From Mycolicibacter icosiumassiliensis (lineage in GTDB: Bacteria; Actinomycetota; Actinomycetes; Mycobacteriales; Mycobacteriaceae): DNA of 40,289 nucleotides. The translations under genes were made by a program, and so were the position numbers. Location of the stretch: the NCBI RefSeq assembly GCF_900078685.2, contig NZ_LT546166.1, positions 3,801,940 through 3,842,228 on the forward strand, written 5' to 3'. Below are positions 31,674 to 39,902 of the stretch, in pieces (position 1 is the stretch's first letter; every line of letters begins with the position of its first letter). The notes below the pieces were generated by a model. The model was not told where the DNA came from. It did not search any database and saw only the letters and a list, made by a program, of their open reading frames with translations.

Positions 31674-31718
31674 TCAGCTGCGGCAACAACAACCCGGGAA
31701 TCGCACGTGCTCCATCAC
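31674..31718 (-). CDS. Leaderless polycysteine leader peptide (14 aa)
   Basis: GTG at 31718 (or ATG at 31715) opens the frame MEHVRFPGCCCRS, with three consecutive Cys codons (TGT TGT TGC) two codons before the TGA. It ends 55 nt upstream of the cysteine dioxygenase start. A TAGCAT -10 box lies exactly 7 nt before the GTG, so the mRNA should begin at the start codon. Polycysteine-encoding leaderless short ORFs are described in mycobacteria as cysteine-responsive attenuators of sulfur-metabolism operons; this is a textbook fit. Confidence 0.8.
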   Translation of the reverse strand: MMEHVRFPGCCCRS

Positions 31719-31725
31719 AGCGGCC

Positions 31726-31731
31726 ATGCTA
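31726..31731 (-). promoter_or_regulatory. -10 box of the leader/cysteine dioxygenase transcript
   Basis: TAGCAT on the minus strand, 7 nt from the leader GTG. No convincing -35 box is present, as is common for mycobacterial SigA promoters. Confidence 0.65.
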
Positions 31732-31896
31732 TCCGGGTGCGGAGCCCGATGCGTCAGCGCGTCACTCTCCGGGGCGGCGGTTGCGGCCCTCCCGGCACGG
31801 CAATACCCGCTGTGACCTGCTCTTTCCTGTTGGTACTACGGTTGTAATCGCGATGACAGAAAGAACTGGCGCGGCGCAGCCCGCAAAATGGTGCAC

Positions 31897-32970
31897 ATGA
31901 CCTCTGCTGCGGAATCCCGCGTGAACCGGGCACCCCGGGTGGCGCTGGTGCTGGGCAGCGGCGGCGCACGCGGCTATGCCCACATCGGGGTGATCGCCGA
32001 GCTGCGCGACCGCGGCTTCGACATCGTCGGGATCTCTGGGTCGTCGATGGGTGCGCTGGTCGGTGGTCTGCAGGCTGCCGGACACCTCGACGAATTCGCC
32101 GAGTGGGCCAAGTCGCTGACCCAGGGCGCGGTGCTGCGCCTGCTGGATCCGTCGTTCACCGCGGCGGGGGTGCTGCGGGCGGAGAAGATCCTCGATGTCG
32201 TCCGCGACATCCTGGGCGATATCGATATCGAAGAGCTGCCAGTTCCCTTCACCGCGGTGGCGACCGATCTGATCGCGGGCCGGTCGGTGTGGCTGCAGCG
32301 CGGACCGGTCGACACTGCCATCCGAGCCTCGATCGCCATTCCCGGGGTGATCGCACCGCACGTGGTCGATGGTCGCCTGCTCGCCGACGGCGGCATCCTC
32401 GACCCGCTGCCGATGGCACCGTTGAGCGCGGTCAACGCCGACCTGACGCTGGCGGTGAGCCTTAACGGCGGCGACCCGAGCGCCGCCGGCCCAGCGCCCG
32501 CCGGAACGGTCGCTGACGACCCAGAGAAGGGCGTGCCGGCCGGTCGGTTGAATCGCATGTGGCGCAGTACATCTGCGCTGCTGGACACCAGCGGGGCGCG
32601 GTCGCTGTTGGACCGGCCGACGGCACGGGCGATCCTGGACCGGTTCAGCAGTGGCGAGTCCGAACCCGGCGGTTCAGCGAGTCTCGACGCAGGAGAGGCG
32701 AAGCTGGGACCGCCGCATGGGCCCGGCGAGGACGAGGACTCCTTGACTCCCGAAGTGCCCAAGCTCGGCAGCTTCGAGGTGATGAACCGAACCATCGATA
32801 TTGCCCAGGCGGCACTGGCCCGCCACCAGCTGGCGTCGCACCCGCCCGATCTGCTGATCGAAGTGCCCCGCGTCGCCTGCCGCAGCCTGGACTTTCACCG
32901 CGCCGCGGAGTTGGTCGACGTGGGCCGCGAGCTTGCCGCTCGCGCCCTCGACGCCGCGAAATCGCCCTGA
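31897..32970 (+). CDS. Patatin-like phospholipase, Rv1063c-like (357 aa)
   Basis: Serine acylhydrolase with a Ser/Asp dyad. The oxyanion loop is GSGGARGYAHIG, the nucleophile is Ser50 in GSSMG, and the catalytic Asp is in LLADGGILDPLP (near 165). No signal peptide. The ATG at 31897 is chosen because a 15-codon ORF (31853-31900, MTERTGAAQPAKWCT) ends over it in an ATGA overlap; an in-frame ATG at 31888 is possible. The middle (residues 190-290) is variable and charged. It is divergent from the sulfur operon. Confidence 0.88.
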   Translation: MTSAAESRVNRAPRVALVLGSGGARGYAHIGVIAELRDRGFDIVGISGSSMGALVGGLQAAGHLDEFAEWAKSLTQGAVLRLLDPSFTAAGVLRAEKILDVVRDILGDIDIEELPVPFTAVATDLIAGRSVWLQRGPVDTAIRASIAIPGVIAPHVVDGRLLADGGILDPLPMAPLSAVNADLTLAVSLNGGDPSAAGPAPAGTVADDPEKGVPAGRLNRMWRSTSALLDTSGARSLLDRPTARAILDRFSSGESEPGGSASLDAGEAKLGPPHGPGEDEDSLTPEVPKLGSFEVMNRTIDIAQAALARHQLASHPPDLLIEVPRVACRSLDFHRAAELVDVGRELAARALDAAKSP

Positions 32971-33027
32971 CCCCAATGGCGACGCCCCGCAGCGCCCGAC
33001 TCCGTCGCGCTCGCGATCGTCGCAGCC

Positions 33028-33843
33028 CTAGCCGTTGGCCAGGAACTCAGCGATCGCGCCGGCCTGCCGTCGGCCCTGTTCGCGTCCGGCCTGCGCCGAC
33101 GGCAACCGGCACGCCGGGTCCAGCGGATTGCCGCCGAAGGCACGCAGCGCGTCATCGTCGGCGAGCACGGCGCACACCCGACCGTCGAACGCCGCGATCT
33201 CGCCGTCGACACCGCCACCGGTGGGCACCAGCAGCACGGCCTCGTCACAATCGGCGGCCACATCGAGGTTGACCGTGCTGCGCACACCGCCGTCCATATA
33301 GCGGCGCGTGCCGAGCTCCACCGGAGGCCAAGCACCCGGCACCGCACAGCTGGCCGCCACCGCGTCGATGAGTTCCACCCCCGAGTCGCGGTCGAAGACC
33401 GTCAGCTCCCCGGTGTCGATGTCGATCGCGGTGATCCGCAGCGTGCGCTCGGGCCAGTCGTGCGACGGCAAACGGTCGGCGATGATGGCCCGCCGCACCG
33501 GTGCGGCAACCGTCTGCGCCGCCAGGGCAACCGCGCCGATACCTTGCAGCTTCTGCGCGGTGGTGGTGTTGGGTTCGGTGATCGCCGCGACGAACAGCTC
33601 GGTCAGCTCGTCGGCACCGACGCCAGGATCGATCTCCGAGGAGGTCTCGGCGATCTGGCGGGCGTACAACTGCTCCAGCCCCAGCCCGCTGCTGATCTGG
33701 GCGGCCACCGCCGACCCGGCCGACGTCCCCACCAGTACCGCGGATTCCAGCAGTTCCCGTGCGGTGTCGGGCGATTCGTCGGCGATTCCGCACAGCACAC
33801 CGGTCTCCCAGGCGATGCCCGCTTCTCCACCACCGCCGAGCAC
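33028..33843 (-). CDS. Patatin-like phospholipase, Rv1062-like, start codon apparently lost (about 271 aa)
   Basis: The patatin domain is complete: ALVLGGGGEAGIAWETG oxyanion loop, VGTSAGSAVAAQ with the nucleophile Ser, RYMDGGVRSTVN with the catalytic Asp. The natural start should lie just before KRALVLGGGG at 33855, 8-13 nt after the AGGAGG at 33863-33868, but no ATG, GTG or TTG is present there; the first usable codon is a GTG at 33843, inside the first conserved strand. An ATGA overlap with the upstream gene seems to have lost 3 nt. Translation may fail or start inefficiently. Confidence 0.75.
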   Translation of the reverse strand: MLGGGGEAGIAWETGVLCGIADESPDTARELLESAVLVGTSAGSAVAAQISSGLGLEQLYARQIAETSSEIDPGVGADELTELFVAAITEPNTTTAQKLQGIGAVALAAQTVAAPVRRAIIADRLPSHDWPERTLRITAIDIDTGELTVFDRDSGVELIDAVAASCAVPGAWPPVELGTRRYMDGGVRSTVNLDVAADCDEAVLLVPTGGGVDGEIAAFDGRVCAVLADDDALRAFGGNPLDPACRLPSAQAGREQGRRQAGAIAEFLANG

Positions 33844-34709
33844 CAGGGCACGTTTTGTTGGGCCTCCTGGGCAGCGGCGGTCAGGTCTTCGCGGCGCAGT
33901 TGCTGGGCGGGGGGATCGGGGAAGGCCAGCTCGGTGGTGATTGCCAGCCCGGCGTCGACGTGCACCAATTCCCCGGGGGCGATCAGCTGCCAGCGCGGAT
34001 CGGTGTCCATCGGCTCGCTGGCGAACACTACCGCCGGGCGGCCCCGTAACTGCTCGGAGTGCGCCCGGATCCGCGGGGTCCTCAGGTCCAGTCCGACCGG
34101 TGCGGATCCGTCGCGGCGATCCAGCAGGTACAGCTCGTGGGTCTCGGGGTAGCGCAGCGCCCACATGTCGGTGGCCGTGCTCAGCAGGATATTGAGTGCA
34201 TAGATCGGCACGTTGGATGCCAGCCAGCCGACCGCGTCGCGCAGGCCGGCACCGATGTCGCCGTCCTGCGCACGCACGCAACCGGTGATCAACGCAAAGA
34301 CCCGTTCGGAATCGGTCTGTCCCCCAACCAGATCCGCGGTGCCGACGTCGCGAAGCCGTTCCTCAATGGCATCGAGGCCACGCAGCACGCCGTTGTGCGC
34401 GAAGATCCGGCCGTCCTGCAGGAACGGGTGGGTGTTGGCGACGTCCCGCGCACCGGTGGTTGCGTAGCGCACATGCGCGACGAACGTGGTTCCGGTCAGT
34501 TCGTTTGCTTCCGTGGAGAATTCGGCGTCCTGCCATGCCGCTATCGGCTCTTTGTGCAGGTGAGCTACGCCGTGGGCGTCGAAGACGCCGATCCCGGTGC
34601 CGTCCGGGTTGCGCCTGCTCTGCTCGGCGAGGTTGTCCGGAGCGTCGAGCAGCCAGAACGTGGCAGTGACGGCGTCGGTCCCGGCGTGCAGCCCGAAAAG
34701 TCGGCACAC
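33603..34709 (-). CDS. Class II glutamine amidotransferase, Rv1061-like, stop codon apparently lost
   Basis: Ntn amidotransferase: after removal of the GTG-encoded Met the mature N-terminus is Cys (CRLFGLHAG), the nucleophile. NPDGTGIGVF, FVAHVRYATTG, NTHPFLQDGRIFAHNGV and the late ELYLLDRRDG blocks match the YafJ/EgtC-like group that hydrolyses gamma-glutamyl amides. The conserved protein ends near codon 285 (EAQQ, about 33855), but no stop follows and the frame runs on to 33603 within the patatin gene, giving a 368-aa product with about 83 foreign residues. It starts 9 nt after the reductase gene, in the same operon. Confidence 0.85.
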   Translation of the reverse strand: MCRLFGLHAGTDAVTATFWLLDAPDNLAEQSRRNPDGTGIGVFDAHGVAHLHKEPIAAWQDAEFSTEANELTGTTFVAHVRYATTGARDVANTHPFLQDGRIFAHNGVLRGLDAIEERLRDVGTADLVGGQTDSERVFALITGCVRAQDGDIGAGLRDAVGWLASNVPIYALNILLSTATDMWALRYPETHELYLLDRRDGSAPVGLDLRTPRIRAHSEQLRGRPAVVFASEPMDTDPRWQLIAPGELVHVDAGLAITTELAFPDPPAQQLRREDLTAAAQEAQQNVPWCSAVVEKRASPGRPVCCAESPTNRPTPHGNCWNPRYWWGRRPGRRWPPRSAAGWGWSSCTPARSPRPPRRSILASVPTS

Positions 34710-34717
34710 GGCGGGGC

Positions 34718-35776
34718 TCAGCGCGCCAGGTGCGGAGCGGCCCGGCCGGTGATGAGCGGCAGGTCGAAGAACCCGGCGATACCGGGTGGGGCGGCGCAGG
34801 TCGCCGGGATGGCGTTGACGCAGTGCGCCGCGGTTGCCACGACGCCGGGGTTGCTGATCAGGCCCTCTTCGACAGTTTCGGGCTGCCAGCCCTTGACGGT
34901 GATGAACGTGTCGGGGTTGCCCCGCACCTCCATCTCGTAGCGCTCTCCCGCTGGCCCTGAAGTCCATGGCGGGTCAAGGTTCTCCTCACCCATCAGCCAA
35001 TTCACCGTGATCCGCACCACCGGGGTGTCACCTACCATCGCCTCCCAATGGAAACGGCGGCCGGCGACCTGGCCCGGTTCGATCACGCCGATCGGCGACT
35101 CGATCGGTGCGGTCGCGACGGCCACTTCTTGCGATGCGCGAATCTCGGGGTCGGCCGCGAAACCCAGCCGATCCACGCACAGTCGCGCCGACTGGATGAA
35201 GCCGCTGTTGAGCATCTTTTGCATCGGCCCGGTCAAGGCCTGATCCGGGGTGCCGCCGAATCCCATCACGTGGCGCAGCACGTCCGGCGCACCGTAGGTG
35301 CGCAGGTCCGAGAACTCTTCGCAGCGAACAAAAGTGATACCCGTGGACATCACCGACAGCAGCAGCGGGAAGAGCTCGCTCACGGCGCCTGGCGCGATGC
35401 CAGCGCCGTGCAGGGTCACATTGCCGGCCTCCGCGGCAGCTTTCAGCGGGGCGGCCGTTCGTTCGCTGGGGTAGACCCAGCCGACCGGGGTGACGACGTT
35501 CTTGCCGGAGCGCAGCAGCGCCGCGACCTCATCCGCGTTGCCCATCAGCGGCGCGTAGATCACCGCGTCGGCGTCCAGCGCCAGAATCTCGTCGACGCTG
35601 TCGGTGGCCGTGACACCCACCGGGTCGGTGCCGATGATCTCCCCGACGTCCTTGCCGCTCTTGGACTTCGAGTGCACCCAGCAACCGACCAGCTCCAGGT
35701 CGGGATGCTCGAGTACGCCCTTGACCGCGGCGACTCCGACTCCTCCGGTTGCCCATTGGATGACACGCAGGCTCAT
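34718..35776 (-). CDS. Dihydrodipicolinate-reductase-like NAD(P)-dependent protein, Rv1059-like (352 aa)
   Basis: N-terminal Rossmann fold (VIQWATGGVGVAAVKGVLEHPDLELVG) followed by the alpha/beta catalytic region of DapB-like dehydrogenases (HGAGIAPGAVSELFPLLL). Such mycobacterial proteins are annotated as dihydrodipicolinate or diaminopentanoate dehydrogenase-like; true DapB is encoded elsewhere, so the substrate is open. Its ATG shares one base with the fadD14 stop (TGATG), giving a tight operon fadD14-reductase-amidotransferase. Confidence 0.82.
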   Translation of the reverse strand: MSLRVIQWATGGVGVAAVKGVLEHPDLELVGCWVHSKSKSGKDVGEIIGTDPVGVTATDSVDEILALDADAVIYAPLMGNADEVAALLRSGKNVVTPVGWVYPSERTAAPLKAAAEAGNVTLHGAGIAPGAVSELFPLLLSVMSTGITFVRCEEFSDLRTYGAPDVLRHVMGFGGTPDQALTGPMQKMLNSGFIQSARLCVDRLGFAADPEIRASQEVAVATAPIESPIGVIEPGQVAGRRFHWEAMVGDTPVVRITVNWLMGEENLDPPWTSGPAGERYEMEVRGNPDTFITVKGWQPETVEEGLISNPGVVATAAHCVNAIPATCAAPPGIAGFFDLPLITGRAAPHLAR

Positions 35777-37410
35777 CAGTTATGCACCTCACTCACTTGG
35801 TATTGGTCGTCGGCGTACCGGGCACGTATGGTCTTCTTGTCGTACTTGCCGACACTGGTGCGCGGGATCGCCTCGACGAAGGTCCAGCGTTCCGGAAGCC
35901 ACCAGCGGGCGACCTTGTCGGACAGGAAGGTTCGCAGTTCGGCTCCGTTGACCGAGGCACCGGCGCGGGCCACCACGACGGCAAGCGGCCGCTCCTGCCA
36001 GCGCTCGTCGGGCACCCCGACCACCGCGGCTTCGACGACATCGGGGTGGGCGATCAGCTCGTTCTCCAGTTCCACCGAGGAGATCCACTCCCCACCGGAC
36101 TTGATCACGTCCTTGGCCCGATCGGTCAGCGTGATGAAACCCTGCGCGTCGATGCGTCCCACGTCACCGGTGCGCAGCCAGCCCGAGGAGAACTTGGACT
36201 CGTCCTGGCCGCGGAAGTAGGCGCCGGTGATCCAGGCGCCGCGCACCTCCAGCTCGCCGACCGCCTCGCCGTCGTTGGGCAGCACCGCGTCTTCGTCGTC
36301 GACGATGCGGGTCTCGACACCGCACACCGGCCGACCCTGGGTGCCCCGCAACGCCCAGTGCTGCTCGGGCGGGGTGCCCGGCGGCGGCCAGGCCATGGTC
36401 GCCATCGGCGAGGTCTCGGTCATGCCCCACAGTTGCCGCACCTGCACGCCGTGCCGTTGCTCGAACGCCTGCATCAGCGACACCGGCACCGCCGACCCAC
36501 CGCAGGCCACCAACCGCAACGACGAAATGTTATGGCCGGGTTCGCGTTCCAAGTAGTGCAGGACGTCGTTCCAGATCGTCGGCACCGCACCGGCCACGGT
36601 GGGCCGCTGCGATTCGATGAGGGCGACCAGCGATTTGGCGTCCAGATGCCGGTCGGGCATCGCTAGATCCGCGCCGGCCATCAGTGCCGAATACGGCAGC
36701 CCCCAGGCGTTGGCGTGAAACATCGGCACGATCGGCAGCACGCAGTCGATCGCGCCGATCGCGGTGCCATTGGTGGTGCACCCGGCCATCGCGTGCAGGT
36801 AGCTGGAGCGGTGGCTGTAGACCACGCCCTTGGGATTGCCGGTGGTGCCGCTGGTGTAGCACATCGCGGCCGCCGAGTTCTCGTCGACGACCGGCCAGTC
36901 GAACTCGTCGGACTCGGCGGCCAGCAGGTCGGCATAGCCCAGCACGGTCTTGCCGGAGGCCGTCAACGCCGCGCTGTCGCCGTCGCCGACGAGGATCACG
37001 GTGTGCACCGTCTCCAGCTGGGCCAGCACCGGCGCCAGCAGCGGCACCAGGGAGGCGTCGACCAGGATCACCTGGTCTTCGGCCTCGTTGGCGACGAAGA
37101 CGATCTGCTCGGCGAACAGCCGGATGTTGAGCGTGTGCAGCACCGCACCCATCGCCGGGATCGCCAGGTAGGCGGCCAGGTGTTCGGTGTTGTTCCACAT
37201 GAAGGTCGCCACCCGCTCGTCGCCGGTGATACCGAGGCGCCGCAGGGCATTCGCCAACCGGGCCGCCTGCCCACCGAGCTCGCGATAGGCGGTGACTCGA
37301 TAGCCGCCGTCGTCGGCCATGGTGGTGACGGTGCGGTCACCGTGGACGGCCGTGACGTGATTCAAGATGGCGCCGACCGTCAACGGCCAGTGCTGCATGG
37401 TGCTGTGCAT
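35776..37410 (-). CDS. fadD14: Acyl-CoA synthetase FadD14, Rv1058-like (544 aa)
   Basis: Activates fatty acids to acyl-CoA through an acyl-adenylate. The P-loop CYTSGTTGNPKGVVYSHRS lies near residue 180, LWGMTETSP near 335, and the hinge/C-terminal GWLRTGDVGRIDAQGF and SGGEWISSVELEN blocks follow; a C-terminal Lys (GKYDKKTIR) completes the active site. Length fits medium-chain FadD proteins. ATG at 37410, with an in-frame ATG four codons later (37398). First gene of an operon continuing to 33028. Confidence 0.95.
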   Translation of the reverse strand: MHSTMQHWPLTVGAILNHVTAVHGDRTVTTMADDGGYRVTAYRELGGQAARLANALRRLGITGDERVATFMWNNTEHLAAYLAIPAMGAVLHTLNIRLFAEQIVFVANEAEDQVILVDASLVPLLAPVLAQLETVHTVILVGDGDSAALTASGKTVLGYADLLAAESDEFDWPVVDENSAAAMCYTSGTTGNPKGVVYSHRSSYLHAMAGCTTNGTAIGAIDCVLPIVPMFHANAWGLPYSALMAGADLAMPDRHLDAKSLVALIESQRPTVAGAVPTIWNDVLHYLEREPGHNISSLRLVACGGSAVPVSLMQAFEQRHGVQVRQLWGMTETSPMATMAWPPPGTPPEQHWALRGTQGRPVCGVETRIVDDEDAVLPNDGEAVGELEVRGAWITGAYFRGQDESKFSSGWLRTGDVGRIDAQGFITLTDRAKDVIKSGGEWISSVELENELIAHPDVVEAAVVGVPDERWQERPLAVVVARAGASVNGAELRTFLSDKVARWWLPERWTFVEAIPRTSVGKYDKKTIRARYADDQYQVSEVHN

Positions 37411-37451
37411 CGACCTATTCGATCACGCCAGCATTCCGGACGTGGCGTGGG

Positions 37452-38507
37452 TTACAGCGCGGGTTCGAGTTGCAGCATGCGGGTGACGGCGTCGTCGAGC
37501 TCGAGCTGCTCGTGCAACGATGCCGAAGGCGCCGGCAGGTCAGCCAGCGAAGCGACGGTCACCTTGCCGTCGAATCCGGCGATGTAGAGCCAGCTGCCGT
37601 CCGGGCTCTCCGCGGCGCAGGACGCCTCGGCGACGCCGGCCAGGGTCCCGAGGGTCTCGCTGGTGCGGGCGCACATGACCAACACGGACCCGTCGGTCAC
37701 CAGGTAGATGCGCTGGCCGTCGCGGCCGGCGATCAGCTGGATCAGCTGGGCCTCGATGGCGCGGCTGGAGCTGACCGCGTGCGTGCGGGTGTCGACAACG
37801 TGCACCCGGCCGCGACTGTCGGGACCCGACGTCGCCACGTACAGTCGGGCACCGTCCGGGCTGACCGCCACATCGATGATGGTGGCGCCGACCTTGACGG
37901 TGTCGATGATGTTCAGGTCGCGGTCCAACACCACGACGGTGTCGCCGCCGGGCTGACGGACCGCCGCATACAGCCGCCGGCCGTCCGCGCTGATCCGCAG
38001 GCCGGCCGCTGCCGCCCCGGGGTGCCCGGACACCGCGGCGGACGCGGCGGGACGCAGGGCCGCGTCGAGCGCGAGCACGTCGACGCCGGCCGATCCGGTA
38101 CGGGTGAGGTACACGCGACTGCTGGTCGGGTCGGCAACCAGGTCACCGACGTCCATGGCCACCGGGTAACACCCGGAGACCTGCGCAGTGTCGACGTCGA
38201 TCGCCAGCACGGCGTCCAGCGCGGTCGAACCTGCGGTGACATAGGCCCATCCGGTGCCGGCGGGGCCGGCAGCGATCGAGAACGGCTCGTCGGCCTGGAA
38301 AACCGTGTTCACGATCTTGCAGGTGGCGGTGTCGATGATCGAGACGGTGTCGTCGCCATAGTTGGTGGCCAGCAGCCGTCGGCCGTCCGCGGTGACCGCG
38401 AGGCCGCCGATCGGGCCGCGATCCAGTCTCACGGTGTTGGCGACGCGCGATGGAGAGTTGGCCAATCTATAAGCCGGCACTTCGTCCACATCGCTCCAAT
38501 CAACCAC
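37452..38507 (-). CDS. Beta-propeller protein, Rv1057-like (351 aa)
   Basis: Seven repeats of about 45 residues, each with a D-T/D-V strand and a -G-R-R-L-Y/L- turn (LAVTADGRRLLATNYGD, LRISADGRRLYAAVRQ, VAVSPDGARLYVATSG and others), form a YncE/YVTN-type seven-bladed beta-propeller. The M. tuberculosis homologue is a surface-related stress protein whose gene is controlled by TrcR and SigE. The GTG at 38507 is the listed start; nearer GTGs 6 and 10 codons on are possible. The stop is 41 nt from fadD14, in the same direction. Confidence 0.85.
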   Translation of the reverse strand: MVDWSDVDEVPAYRLANSPSRVANTVRLDRGPIGGLAVTADGRRLLATNYGDDTVSIIDTATCKIVNTVFQADEPFSIAAGPAGTGWAYVTAGSTALDAVLAIDVDTAQVSGCYPVAMDVGDLVADPTSSRVYLTRTGSAGVDVLALDAALRPAASAAVSGHPGAAAAGLRISADGRRLYAAVRQPGGDTVVVLDRDLNIIDTVKVGATIIDVAVSPDGARLYVATSGPDSRGRVHVVDTRTHAVSSSRAIEAQLIQLIAGRDGQRIYLVTDGSVLVMCARTSETLGTLAGVAEASCAAESPDGSWLYIAGFDGKVTVASLADLPAPSASLHEQLELDDAVTRMLQLEPAL

Positions 38508-38916
38508 TGTTCGTATCGCTCACGTTCGTCTCGTCACTGCCCACGCACCCCCGCGGCTGCCGCAGCGCGGCCCGGTCGAGACCGGGATGCCGGGGCGGGG
38601 CGTTCGGTCGATCCTAGCGGTGAATTCGAGGTAACAGGAAAATGTCCTAGTTATTGTGATCGAGGTCGCAGGTTAATCCCAGCAGTCTCACGTCACACCG
38701 GGCGAAACCGCAAGATCTACAACCAACAGCAAACTAACCTATAGGTATCGACAGGGTATTTATCTATCTTCAGCAACTTACGATGCGCGCTGTGATTAAT
38801 ATTGAATAAGAAATTAAGAACTCCCACCAGGAAATTCCGCGCTTCTTGCCGCAGAGTCCTTGCAAATTCCCGGGCGGGCGGGTATGGCGCCGGTAGGTCG
38901 CAGGCCGGGGGACGCG
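38508..38916. promoter_or_regulatory. AT-rich upstream region of the beta-propeller gene
   Basis: About 200 nt (38640-38830) are strongly AT-rich for this genome, with runs such as TTAATATTGAATAAGAAATTAAG. The corresponding M. tuberculosis region is an AT-rich binding target of TrcR, so a similar regulatory role is plausible. No gene, RNA or clear palindrome was found. It could also mark the edge of the acquired right-hand segment. Confidence 0.45.
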
Positions 38917-39287
38917 CTACGTCTCGTCAACAGCGGCAACACCGACTTCGCGACATACGGTGCTCAGCCGCTTGTCGCGCGTCCACAGCCGCGATCCGCC
39001 CGTGAGCAACACCGAGCCCAGCAGGTGCGCATCGACTGCGCTCAGGCCCCGCCCCCAGAGCCGACGTTCGTCGACGAACGTCATCGCCTCGGCGTGACTG
39101 AGTACAGGGAACTGGCGCAGGTTTTCGAGAAGCTCCAAGACCGCGTCGCGTTGCTTGATCGATCCGAGAGCCAGTTCCTCGATCACGAACGGGTGACAGC
39201 CGACCTCATCGTTTGCAGGCGGTCGACAAGGTCTGACTCGGTCCGGTGGAGATGGTCGATCCAGATCGAGGTGTCGACCAGTATCAC
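38917..39287 (-). pseudogene. vapC: VapC PIN-domain toxin with internal frameshift
   Basis: From GTG at 39287 the frame gives ILVDTSIWIDHLHRTESDLVDRL, the PIN N-terminus with the first Asp. Near 39205-39222 the reading frame must shift by one nucleotide to continue into NDEVGCHPFVIEELALGSI, then GLSAVDAHLLGS and LWTRDKRL, which carry the Glu and the two remaining Asp residues. All four acidic ribonuclease residues are thus present but on two frames. The GTG overlaps the antitoxin stop (GTGA). A true indel inactivates it; a sequencing error is the alternative. Confidence 0.8.
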
Positions 39288-39481
39288 GGGGTGGAGGTAC
39301 GCCGCCGCGGCGCCGCCGCTGCCCGGGGATCGGCCCCACCAAGGGCAATCAGTCGCCGGGCGCTCTCGACGCGAATCAGTGTCCGCAAACCATCGCGCAG
39401 CAACGCGGACTTCTCGGTGATCCCGGTCAGCTCGCTTGCCCGAGCCAGCAAGTCGTCATCGATGGTCACCGTGGTCCGCAT
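39284..39481 (-). CDS. vapB: VapB-type antitoxin (65 aa)
   Basis: RTTVTIDDDLLARASELTG then EKSALLRDGLRTLIRVESARRLIALGG is the ribbon-helix-helix DNA-binding part followed by the toxin-binding tail of VapB antitoxins. AGGAGG lies 5 nt upstream of the ATG, and the stop overlaps the toxin GTG. Near-palindromic GCATCATTTGATGACAGCAATGATGC sits just upstream as a likely autoregulatory operator. It is intact although its toxin is frameshifted. Confidence 0.85.
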   Translation of the reverse strand: MRTTVTIDDDLLARASELTGITEKSALLRDGLRTLIRVESARRLIALGGADPRAAAAPRRRTSTP

Positions 39482-39504
39482 CGCCGCCTCCTTGCATCAA
39501 CTAC

Positions 39505-39530
39505 TGCATCATTTGATGACAGCAATGATG
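39505..39530. promoter_or_regulatory. Probable VapBC operator
   Basis: The imperfect inverted repeat GCATCAT...ATGATGC lies about 25-50 nt upstream of the vapB start. VapB proteins bind such palindromes to repress their own operon. Confidence 0.4.
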
Positions 39531-39721
39531 CCCGCATGGTGCGGCTTCGACAAGGCACGGGTTCTCTGACGTTGTGGCCGAAGACCACCTCGGCTTGCCA
39601 AGTGGGCCAAGCCAGCTGGCGACGCTGACGCGCTGCGCCCGAGGGCGAGCATCCCGACCCCTAGACAGCTGATGGATGCACGACGCGACCATCCGGGCTG
39701 TTGACGCAACGCAACGGACGC

Positions 39722-39747
39722 GGTGCCCCCAGTCGGACTCGAACCGA
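39722..39747 (-). other. tRNA 3'-end-like sequence, probable attachment-site core
   Basis: Read on the minus strand the 26 nt contain TTCGAGTCC, the T-loop consensus, followed by CGACTGGGGGCACC as T-stem and acceptor 3' strand. No anticodon or 5' half lies upstream, so it is not a full tRNA gene. Integrases of the tyrosine family leave such 3'-end copies at the edge of integrated elements. It is probably an attL/attR remnant. The tRNA of origin is not certain. Confidence 0.65.
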
Positions 39748-39829
39748 TTTCACGGTGCTGGCAGACAGGGCATACCCCCGTTTAACTGCTGAAATACATC
39801 AGTGTTATTCACGCTAGTTATGTGTAACT

Positions 39830-39858
39830 GTGGGCAGATTGTGGGCAGAACGTGGGCA
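39830..39858 (+). repeat. Three GTGGGCA direct repeats phased at 11 bp
   Basis: GTGGGCA occurs at 39830-39836, 39841-39847 and 39852-39858, exactly one per 11 bp, so all lie on the same DNA face. Close to an attachment core this fits arm-type integrase sites; operator half-sites for the next gene are the alternative. Confidence 0.6.
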
Positions 39859-39902
39859 CGGGTCGTGCCTGTCGGTTACCCGGCCGTAGCCTGGTGCTTG
39901 TG

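Noticed and set aside
34059..34940. 293-codon plus-strand frame over the amidotransferase gene
   Set aside because: Shadow of the minus-strand class II amidotransferase, whose N-terminal Cys and HNG motifs are conserved.
35048..36220. 390-codon plus-strand frame across the reductase/fadD14 joint
   Set aside because: It crosses two conserved minus-strand genes and shows low-complexity Arg/His/Gly composition.
37470..38744. 424-codon plus-strand frame over the beta-propeller gene
   Set aside because: Antisense shadow; the propeller repeats on the minus strand are regular and conserved.
39722..39800. Complete tRNA gene on the minus strand
   Set aside because: Only the T-arm and acceptor 3' strand match; no D-arm, anticodon arm or pairing 5' acceptor strand was found within 90 nt.
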